A stretch of DNA of 64,000 bases from Siphonodentalium dalli (Eukaryota > Mollusca > Scaphopoda > Gadilida > Siphonodentaliidae): the NCBI GenBank assembly GCA_032622095.1, contig CP136063.1, forward strand, positions 219,499,982 to 219,563,981. The letters are read 5' to 3'. A program made the position numbers and the translations under genes. The notes beneath the pieces are model-generated. The model was not told the DNA's origin. It worked only from the letters and a program-made list of their open reading frames with translations, and did no database searches. The first letter of the stretch is position 1. Each line of letters begins with the position of its first letter. This document shows, piece after piece, positions 46,465 to 58,400 of this stretch.

Positions 46465-49400
46465 CTGTAAAGTGAATAACGTTAACATTTTATTTAATAA
46501 ACCATCCTTAAATGGGTAGGCCTAGTTTTGGATTGAATTGAGTATTTTACATATTTGTTTAAGTATTTTACACGGTCAGGATCCTGAGATCCATGGGATC
46601 CACATGAAAAATTATCAAGTTCTGTATGTGAACATATGTAGCAGCAATGGATAAGTCGCCTCATTGTATAAGTTGCAGTGCATTTTGGAGCTTAAAATGC
46701 TGCCTTATGGCTCTTTCTAGTGTTTATGTCGCACCTATTTCATTGGGCTTTAAGTGAACGTTCAGCATTGGGAAGTATTTGGAAGAGCACAGGATGCAAA
46801 TAGAATGGAATTATTGTTAAATCGCTGCTTGATCACAAACATAAGCTAAACAAATATTCTAAATTTGATAACTTACAACTTATATAAATTTTTGGGACTT
46901 ATACCTGGTAGATATTCCATTTTGATGCCATGTTTATCCATTTCAAATTCAAAGAAAACTGATATTAGAAAGCACAATGTCGTTCAAATTATGTTTTTGG
47001 TCTGAGGAAATCTAAAAATAGTCTATTAATATTAAACGAAATATAACTCTGCTTATTGTTGTTTTAGGGTAATGACACCATTAATTTAGTTGTTGCCTCA
47101 TTGTCACAAAACAGGAAATCGCTTGGGGCTATCAGTAATGCACTCTTCAATATTAAGTGTCAAACTTTCATAAAATAGGGATTAAATGTCTGCACCCGAA
47201 GCCTACAGCATAATAGAATCTTTGCGCAATGTATAGATGGGTTCACTGATGCCTCATTAAAACATGAGAACATGCTGCCCCATTCAGAATCAGAGTTTTT
47301 ATAATGCCCATTCCCAGGGTTTAAAAAACATCATTCCGACATGACGTCATCCAGTAGAAAGTTACCAGTAGCAGACACATGAACAGTAAATGTGTAGCAA
47401 CAGTCATTGAATCATGCACATCAGCAAGTGCCTATTAATACACAGGTCAAGGAAACACAGTTTGTGAATTGGCAGTTGGGTGGGTCCTTTTATATAATTA
47501 TGAAATGATACCACATGTAGGCCACTAGCGAGTAGCGAAAACAAAGAAGGAACTGTTTTTTGTATAATAAATAGTCCTGCTTTTTACGGACATGCGCAGT
47601 ATGCGAGATAGAGAAGGGTGGTGTGCCATAGTATCAAACTGTAGCTGATCCGATGGTCGGGAAATGATCGCTTTACTATGGTAGTAATGGGGAAAGAAAA
47701 ACGATAGACATATAATAAAGCCAGTTATCAACTAAGCTCGCCAGCAACCAAACAGTATCGTCATCAGAAACAAATTTTGCCAGCAAACTCCATGCAGGGT
47801 TTACCTCCCTTGATGACTCGGTAAGACCGCTGCTACCGGCGAGTCTTACTACCATGAGATCGCGAGGAATGACCCTAGGGGGTCGCCAGACTGACAGCAA
47901 ATGGACTAGGGTGACACGAGTGACCCAGGGGGGGGCGAGTCTCCGAGATTTGCTGACTGCTGATGAGACTAATGCACATGACATACCTTGACAAAGAAGT
48001 ATGACATAAGAGTACCTCATTGCCTTCCATATGCATACAGTAAACAAGGAAAATGGATACCAGGTGAAACAAACACTGAATTTATGCATGAAAAAATATT
48101 GAAACATAAACATTGAAACAAACAATCTATAATAACTGAATTAACAATGAATAGAAGTGGTGTAAAGGTTTTTAGATGAGTGAATAGGTAATTAGTTAAT
48201 TGAGCCCAATAAGTAGACTTGTTTTAGGCAGGTTTTGTGTTGGACACATAGTCATTATTGTCCCAGAAATTTGATACATCTACAGTTCCAACAGAACAAA
48301 TGCAGCAATACTACAGCTTTAACAAAACATAATACTGTACTAACGTTCCAATGCATTTATTGGCCAAATTATGAAAGAAGTTATCACACTAACAGCCAGT
48401 CTGAGTAAACTCATACCTAAATATTCATTACAACATTGAATATAAGGTCTGACGAATAACATCGCTATCTCATTTCCAAGTCCTCGGGATTCCGTAATCT
48501 GATTGATTGCGTAAATTATTTTCCGTCCAATGAAACCGTATGGGTTAATAAACAAGTGTTAGTGGGCGGAGACTCCCATAATGTCACCTCTAAATATAGT
48601 AACAGAGTGGAATTTCTCCGATCGAAAGCGATGCTTGCAAATACAACAGAGACAGAAACAATGGCTTCGAAATTATATATTCGGTACGATTCGGATTAAT
48701 TTGAAGGATGTGCTAGACCTGATAGACAGGCCTGCGCATGGTACCAACTTGGCCTCCCATAAATATAAATAGAACTCACTCATGTCCGTGTATTTGATAT
48801 ACTTTATTGTACCATGGTTTGCAAATCAAATTATTTGTCGTAAAAAAGTCATCTGAAAGTTAACACCGAGGAAATGACTTAAATTTATGCTTTTAAATAG
48901 TTCTAAAGCATCATTTTTGATGACGACCTTATTTTTTGCTCTCGGATGCAGCTTTCCGGTTGATGCAGCGAGTTCATCTCCCGAAAAAGAATAGTCGCAC
49001 ACACGACAAATATTATCTGCTGTAAGTTTATGTCGCGACACAGGCCATTGCTATTGCGAAGCACAACAAATAACACGTGGGGACACCTGTCAATCATCGA
49101 TGTATTTTTTTAAATCCGTGACGTCATTTTGGGGAATAGAAATGGTTTTGGCGACATAAGCTCCAGACTCTATATTTCAAATATAGAGTCGGCGTTCACC
49201 CAGACTGACTAACAGCATAATATGATAGCAGCATCGAACACTCCATGAAACAAAAGACCCTGGTCCGAAATTTGCCATGAAAAGTCTTAATTTCACTTTG
49301 AAACTTCCCAAGAGAATTTTTCTGCACAATGCAAATTCTGTACTGATGACATAAGCTTACAACACAAGTTGCGTTAAAAATATATATGTATACCAATTTA

Positions 49401-52400
49401 CCAAATAAAAATTGAGATGTAAAACGGGACGTAACTTTGGCAAATATAAATAATAGAACTGAACTGAAATTCAGTCACAGCCTATATGTAACCTTCGTAA
49501 CAATTTTCAGGAATTCTGTTGCTTTCTAGAGATAGACATATTTTTATCCAAGAGTGTCTCGGACTACATCATTTATGCATGACCCATACACCTTCCAATT
49601 TGTTAATCCGATAATTTTAACACTTACCCCATATGACTTTTCCGCCCTGTGTAACTAAACCTAATTCACTGATGTTAACCTGAAATGAATCAATGTTCAC
49701 AATTCAAGACTGATTATAGTGTGTCTGTCATTTGCAGAATGAGGTCCCCAGAGGGTTAATTTAGTGATGCTATCCCGCAAAGCGGGCTAGCATCACCAAA
49801 TTCACCCTCTGAGGACCTCATTCTGCATGGCCTCAACATACTCAGATTTGAAGTTCCCAAATGGTGAATATTGTGATGTACACCCATTAGGAACCTTGAT
49901 TATGCAATTTGTCGTTGGGGATATAGAGAAACTAAACTAAAAAAGAAACAGAATCTATGTGATGAAGTTTCTATAGAATTTGATAATAAAGAAACTTTAC
50001 AGAGAAGATGAGGTCTTAGCATAATGAGGTCCCCAGAGGGTGAATTTAGTTATGCTAGCCCACTATGTGGGATAGCTTCACTAAAATCACACTCTGGGGA
50101 CCTCATTCTGCAAATGACAGGCACACTAAACTCAGGCTTGTCACAACTACTTCAACTAAAATTTCCTTTCTGTGATGACTGTTTAGCTCATAAAAATGCT
50201 GAAGGAACCAGCTGAAGGAACTAATTTGATTGTGGTTGACTGACAGTAACATGGTGTGGCATTGATGGCTTGTAGCCAACGTTCAACGTCATCCAGACCT
50301 TCGATTTCAATGTGTGCTACAGTTCTTGTGCATGCAGGACACGGCAAATGTTTTTTAAAACTTCGCTATTATATGTGCGCACAAGTAATATTTTAAATCA
50401 ATGATTATATTCACACTGAAAGGGATAATTCAGTCAACATCCACCATTCAAGGACCACCGAGGACCACTATTTTGGCATAGTCAACGACAAGCCTTGCAA
50501 TATTTATTATATTTTATCGACCGTTCTTCATGCTGACCCAGATCCCATGTTAATTAGTCAACAAAACATTTTCTCCCCAAAATAGACATAAGATTTGTTT
50601 CGAAATTTTAATATGTTGTGAATTTAGGCAATTGACAGAAAATATCGAAGCGATATTGTGATCAGCGAATAAATTAACAGGATAAATCCTCACATCTAAC
50701 ATGTGGATACAATCACAAATATAAAGAATTTGGTTAAGATAATTAATTGTGCTCTAGATTTCGATTACAAAGACATTTTGGACAAAAAATGCTGAAAAAT
50801 TCAGAGAGTGCTACATGTAAAGGTAAATTTAAAGTAATTATACCACTGGAGTAGGGAACTCACACATGGTGGTCACGCTAGTGGCTTCTTTGATATCGCA
50901 TCGGCCAGAAGAGGCCTCCTTATTTGAATACATTTATTGCAGTAATACTCATATCCACAGGACGAATAGAGTAGCTAAGAAGGGAAAACTGTTCCTAAAC
51001 CAGGCCTGAAAATAGGGTGCACAACATTTTCAGAATGAGGTTCCCAGAGGGTGAATTTAGTGATGATACAATGCACAGCGCGCTAGAGTCACTAAATTCA
51101 CCTTCTGGAGACCTCATTCTGCTTAGGACTCATCTTCTCTAGAATATCTTTGGTATCACATTAAGTTTTTTTTAGTTTCTTTAGAAAGTTTCTTTTTCTT
51201 TTTTAGTTTAGTTTCTCTGTATCCCCAAATTTTCAGATGACACAATGGATAATCGAGGTGCCCAATCACCATCTGGGAACTTAAATCTCAATCTTTTATG
51301 TAATAATAATAATAAATTATGTAATAAAACCCATAAATTCTAAATATGCAAAAAAGTCCTTTCGCACAAGCCTGAGTTTAGTGTGCCTGTCATTTGCATA
51401 ATGAGGTCCCCCAGAGGGTGAATTTAGTGTCACTATCCCACATAGTGGGCTAGCATCACTAAATTCACCCTCTGGGGACACAATGGATAATCGAGGTGCC
51501 CAATCACCATCTGGGAACTTAAATCTTAATCTATTATGTAATAATAATAAATTATGTAATAAAACCCATAAATTCTAAACATGCAAAAAAGACCTTTCGC
51601 ACAAGCCTGAGTTTAGTGTGCAAGTCATTTGCATAATAAGGTCCCCAGAATTTGAATTTGGTGACACTATCCCACATAGCGGGCTAGCATAACTAAATTC
51701 ACCCTCTGGGGACACAATGGATAATCGAGGTGCCCAATCACCATCTGGGAACTTAAATCTTAATCTATTATGTAATAATAATAAATTATGTAATAAAACC
51801 CATAGATTCTAAATATGCAAAAAAGTCCTTTCGCATAAGTCTGAGTTTAGTGTGCCTGTCATTTGCAGAATAAGGTCCCCAGAGGATGAATTTAGTGACG
51901 CTATCCCACATAGCGGGCTAGCATCACTAAATTCACCCTTTGGGGACCTCATTCTGCATGGCCTCATCTGCTATGGGAGACAGAGACTCAGATTGAAGTT
52001 CCCAAATGGTAAATATTGTTATGTACACCCATTGGGAACCTTGATTATGCATTGTGTCGTCTGCCAATTTGGGGATATAGAGAAATTAATCTAAAAAAGA
52101 AATAGAATCGAAGTTACTATAGAAATTTATTAATAAAGAAAATTTCTAGAGAAGATGAGGCCTAAGCAGAATGAGGTCCCCACAGGGTGAATTTAGTGAT
52201 GCTAGCCTGCTATGTTGGATAGTGTCACTAAATTCACCCTCTGGGGACCTCTGGGGAGCTGGGGTTTTACTTACCTCGATGACCGTTCCTTTCGTGATGA
52301 TACCAAGAGTAGTGTACATTGTTGAGCTCGGGTTTTTCTTCACACCAATTATCGGAAGACAGAATGTTGCTTTCAACTCTGGGTGAGTTACATGAGCTTT

Positions 52401-55400
52401 TTTAAATCTCAGTCCCTGTAAATTACAACACATATATTAACAGTCTGGATAAATCCTATTACTATATCTGAGTTGAGATTGTGTGGCATCATTCAAAGGG
52501 ACTCATGGTGTTCGAAATCGGTTCATGTGAAATAACATACAAGTCTGTGAAACTTCTATCGTCAACAAGTAGAAGAAAACATGGATTAACTTTGTTCTTA
52601 TTTTCACTATTAATAAGGCAAAAAAAGGTTTTGATTCCATAGGCACCGCCGCATTGAAAAAAATGGCCCACGTTGGACCGATTTCAGATTTCCCCGAAGA
52701 AAATAGGAAACTGTCACATGGAAATTAGTTATGTTTCAAATATCGAATAGAAGCTAAATACAATGGTGTATGTGTGGGTATTCAACAAAAACCATAGGCA
52801 ACGATAACTATCAGGTATATTGTTACCAGGCTGTCCAATGAGTGAAATGCTTACCATTGGCTGTATAAACTGCTCAAATTTGTGAGGTTTACAAGTGAAA
52901 TGCTTACCATTAGCTGTATAAACCACTCAAATTTGGGAGGTTTACGAGTGAAATGCTTACCATTGGTCATATAAACCGCTCATATTTGGAAGGTTTAAGG
53001 GTGAAATGCTTACCATTGGCCGTATGAACCGCTCAAATTTTGGAGGTTTACGGGTGAAACCTTCACCCACATAACACACTTTGGTAACCATTCGTTTCCA
53101 TGCTTTCCCTGCAAAGAGATCAGAGTAAGGACATTAAAGTAACATATCTGTGTTCTCAGGCAATTAGATCTCAATAAGGACATTAAAGTAACATATCTGT
53201 GTTCTCAGGCAATTAGATCTCAATAAGGACATTAAAGTAACATATCTGTGTTCTCAGGCAATTAGATCTCAATAAGGACATTAAAGTAACATATCTGTGT
53301 TCTCAGGCAATTAGATCTCAATAAAGACATTAAAGTAACATATCTGTGTTCTAAGGCAATTAGATCTCAATAAGGACATTAAAGTAACATATCTGTGTTC
53401 TCAGGCAATTAGATCTCAATAAGGACATTAAAGTAACATATCTGTGTTCTCAGGCAATTAGATCTGTTTTAAGATGAGGGAGGGAGGATATTTATTTTTT
53501 ATTTTTTTTGTCTCAAAATATGGAAAACATACTCCAGAAAGAAAACAAAATAAATTTTGTTGTTCAAATCCAATATTTCTAAGAGAAAATGTTGAAAAAA
53601 TGTTTGACAATGTTAGTTAAAAGAAAATTTCAGTGACGAGAGGGCACCTGAGAACACATAATTTTATTTATTTGGCCTAAGAAACATACTATTTTTAACA
53701 TCAGACAATTGTTTTATCACCGTGAATTATAGAGTAAGTAAGATAGGGCTATCTTTTTGGTAGCTGCATATTACTATCCTCACAGGAGAAATACTAAATA
53801 CTGGTTAGAAAATCAAACTATGAAACCATGTGCAACCCATTTTCGATGTGTAATATCCAACTGATGTTGTGATAGGCATGAAACTTCCAACAGTTGATTT
53901 TTTTTAATCTAAGCTGGGGAGGTTGTCAGACACCGAACCCAGTCACCATGTCCATGCATATATAGAACTCATTTCTTTCCATATTACTTCTCACACTGCA
54001 ATAAAAGTTAAAATGAGGGATGGAGGTGGGGGAGCTCACTGGCTGTATGTTCATCTCAATAGTAAATCAAAGTATTTTTTAATGTATATTGTTTGTATTT
54101 GAGTTAGTTTCTTGTTCCGAATCAAGTATAAAAGTAATTTTTCCTTGTGTATTGTAAAACTGTGTTTTAAGTCGGTTAATGGACTTGTGACTGGACATTT
54201 GGAAACTAAATGGTTTCCGAAATGTCCAGTAGCTCATGCATTAAATCTGACAGAATAAAAGGTCGCTGACCAAAATCTCCCCCGACAAAGGTGGCAGGTT
54301 TGAAGAATTAATGGGTTTCAGATCCCTATACTAAAAACTGTAGGAGGAATTGATAACACCAATATGATTAGTGTTGAAACGATTAATCGACTAATCGAAA
54401 TCGACGCGATTATTAAATTAGTCGATTCCGAAATCGGCTAGTCGACTAGTCGGAACACACCCACCACCATTATGCCATCGCAAAAGCAGTGCCGTTGCTG
54501 CCGTTACCGAATTACTGGACAATTTAAACAATCAGGCTATCGAAATACACAATCACAATTAGCTTGTTAAAAAGCCTTCTTTGTTGTCCCTTTGATGCGA
54601 TAACTGCTTTCAGTACTTGGTGGTCATGCACGAGCGTGAAACCCAATGACCTCAACTCAATGTATTTGTCGGCGCCGCGGCGGCTTATTCTTTGAAGTTG
54701 AGACGGCCGGCTTTGATAATCAACTTCAAAGAATCAGTGCCTATCGCAACCGTGTTTATTTCGGCGTGACGGAATTGATCTGAGTGGTAACTGGTCAACG
54801 TGTTTGCAGGTGTGCAGGACTCAACTTCAATCAAGTTAGTTGCGAGGTGACATTATTAAGTTTTAAGTTTAATAACAAGTCCAATATATTACAGTTTATA
54901 GAAGCACTATGTCAGTATACCTTTAAAGTTTATTTGTAAAATTGTGTGATATTTTTACAACCACCACATGCATCAACTGACACATGGGTGAGCGTATACG
55001 ATCGCACGTTCTAGATATATTGTATTATAGATATAAATATAAAGCCAACCCGCCGTCGGCCATGCTATGCATCGAATAGTGTCGCGTATTTCAAACTAAA
55101 CTGGCGAGTCACTTCGGAAATCCCACGTCGTTTATGGGCTGTGTTTGTGAAAAATTACAATGTATTTTAGCACCTCAAACTTAAATCCTTCGCGGAATTG
55201 GGCGGTGACAAAGCTGTTCCCAGAAACGTAATCTGGATGACGCAAATTCCTGGAATCGGGCTAAATATAGAACTTACGACATCGAATTGAAATGTACTAT
55301 TAACATCGCCGGTCTGCGCAGTTTTATTACTGAAACTGACACAATCGATTGTGTATTCGGGGACTCGCGAGTAAAATTGTATATATTGTATATATATTTA

Positions 55401-58400
55401 CAATGTATACCATGCACGAGAGACAATTATGTACGCGATCAAATCAAACAGTGAAAACACATGCGTTTTGGCGGGAAAATGACTGTCCGTGATTAAGCTA
55501 TGTCATATCGCGACCTTGCAATGAATACAAGGAACAACATTATGTACGCAATGCATGGCCCATTTTTAATATATGCGGACTCTATATATACAGGGAACTT
55601 TACCACATTCCGTGTCCGATATATGTACATGACATCTGCGAGCATAAAAGGCTTGTACGCACTACAGCTGTTATAACATTTATTTTGTAACTTTTGTTTG
55701 ACTCTGTCGGAGATGAAGTTCGTTTCTCAAAATATCTTGCATTTCTTCATGTACGCCCATTTGTGAAGTCAATCGGTGACAAGCACACTGGGCAAGTTCG
55801 AAAACAACGATGTTCGATTGTATGTAAGAACCGGTACGGCCCAGTAGACCATACCATATCAATTTTAAAGGAACATTTTTACACAAAACATATAGAATAA
55901 TGCACCGGTTTCTGATTGTTGCACGCACTTCCACTCCGTAATCCGTAGCGTTTCCGCGATCGATCAGGTGTTTGTCACCACCGTTTAGATACATACATCG
56001 ACTGGATGGTAATTTGATTGTCATAAAACATCATATACCTGGGAAAAATTAATAACCTATTAACCTTCAGTGATATTAAACCAAATAATCATGGCAAATG
56101 GTGTTAAATCACGTCTTGCTTTGCGTTCGAAAATGCAAAGTTGGTTACTGGTACTCAAATAAAACGGCAAATTATATACATATATGAGCACAAACCGGTA
56201 AGTTTCGGAAGGGGTCCGACTAGTCGACTAGTAGTCGATTCCCTCTGGCGACTAGTCGATTCCTCAAAACCACTAATCGTTTCAACACTAAATATGATAT
56301 AAAGTGCATATTCACTATACATGTATATGTTGCACATCTTCAATGTGTCGAGAAAGAGTCAATAACTCTAAAATAAAAAACATAAAACATTTCTATATAA
56401 AACGAGAGGCCGATCACGATAAGCAGATGTTTAAACCATACCATGGCGATAGCGACTAGCCATAACTGATAATTTGTCAAAGATATGATCACAGGAATTA
56501 ATCCATATATCAGTACCCAACTTGAAATCAAAAGCTCAAATAATTTGTCTTAAGAAAGGGTTAAAGTATTTGGGTTGGGGAGGAGTAGTTTTAAATCTCA
56601 TAACTCTGTCTCTATTCACACAAGGACCTCTCACTGTGAGATCCAATGGTTTAGTGATTTCGGAGGACATGTTTAGGAGTTTAAGTTAACTCATTGGAAG
56701 CAAAAGTGATAAATCCCTATCTTTGCCACTTTTGACATGCCAGACATTCAAAATTTATTATTCACTTCTAAAGAGAAATTATAATTGTTGACAAGCCAGA
56801 CTGCTTAGAACGTCATATATGTAGGGGATTCCATCTTGTATTTAAATGGTACTTTAATTACCCCCCCCCCTTCCCCCATTCTCCCCAGTTATTTGTTTAT
56901 CAAACATGGACAGATATAAGATCAGATCTGACCTGTGTATTAAATAAGATTAAGTGTTTCATAACAGGGGTGTATGGTTTTCAAAAATATATGTAGTTTA
57001 TAGAATTCAAAAGTATTATCTACCGTACTGACCCGGTTCAAAGCCCATGCCCGTGTTTAAGCCCACCCATATATTTTGGCCAAATTCCATGCACAGGGGT
57101 ATATTCGTGTTTAAGCCCACCCCAAATTTTTTTCAATTTCAGCAGTGGTAAGCAAGTATTTGTTAATGATACTCCCCAAATAAATAATTCCAAGAAGTAT
57201 ATTCACAAACGATCGGTGACGGCGAGAATGCCACGAAAAATGGAAAGTTATAATTCGTAGGTAAGTGATAATATTAAATGAAATAAAATAAAGTGAATCT
57301 TAAATTCACATTTCTTTATTCAATTATACTTCCTTGGGGAAACCAAACGTTTAACAGACATAAAATACAATAGAACCCACTTGCTAACAGCGTATAGCTT
57401 TAAAAGCCATGTGCGGCTATGCACGTGCAATACTTTTAAGTTTAATCAAAGCGCACCTGTTCCAACTACAGTACCGGTACTGTAAAAACATATTTTTCGT
57501 GTTCAGTGACAACGTAGACCTATGTGTTCCTACATGTGGCCAAACACAAAGAACTGGCCTCTTGGTTATGTAAACACACAGTGGGTATCATAATGGAGCA
57601 GAAGGGGGAACTTGTCAATTAACAAAAATGTCTTCCAAACTGCGTCAACTTTATTCACTCGAAACCAAAATATTCAAACACGTGCTTTTGTATACGTTTT
57701 TTATACGTTTTAGCATTCGGCAAACCTCGTCAGATTCCGTCACCGTTTGCCCCCAGAGGTCACAGGTCGAGGAGTTCAGAATGCCGTTTTAGTAGAAATA
57801 CAACTGCCTTGTCAGTGCTGTTAAATAATTACACTCACTGGCTTTTGTTAAACATGCAATTAGTCGCCATTGTAACATCCTCTATGTAGACAATGGATGA
57901 CGAATAAAGCGCCGGGCTTATTGTTTTCCTAATCAGTCCTAATCGGATTAAATCTGAACATTGATATAAACTATAGTCAGACTATAGATAACCCACATTG
58001 CCGCTTACATAATAACCAGGGCATTCCTGACTCCAAGCATACACTTTGGGAACAAGACGGCTGTCAGTCAAGACTACATGTACTTACATAATAGTGTCAT
58101 TTTAACATGGGAATGTTGTCCAATAAAACTACAAGACTTAAAGTGTTATTATAATATTCACATTTAATTGAAAAAAATCCCAAATAATCGGCGTCAGATC
58201 GGCTTTCATTAGTTTTACTGTCCCGATTTCTTAGGATTTTTGGTTTGCATTTTTGCAAAGGGCCATATCCGAGTTTAAGCCCACTTGGATTTTTGAGCTC
58301 AAATAAAACAAAGGCCCCCTGGGCCTAAACGCGGGTCAGTACGGTATATAATGTTATACAGACGTTTATATATGATGGGGATGCTGGCCCCTATGACCAC

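Noticed and set aside
47676-48125. 149-codon minus-strand frame
   Set aside because: The composition changes abruptly along it, it overlaps a repeat-like GC patch, and there is no domain or splice support.
48409-48555. Minus-strand frame ([17 protein letters not shown]) followed by a good donor GTATGAG
   Set aside because: It has no acceptor or in-frame ATG at its start, no recognised family, and lies inside an NSA2 intron. It is possibly a relic, but not supportable.
52146-52433. A 95-codon frame ending in the foldback element
   Set aside because: Only the NSA2 exon at 52275-52415 is real. The C-terminal part is translation across the donor into the element.
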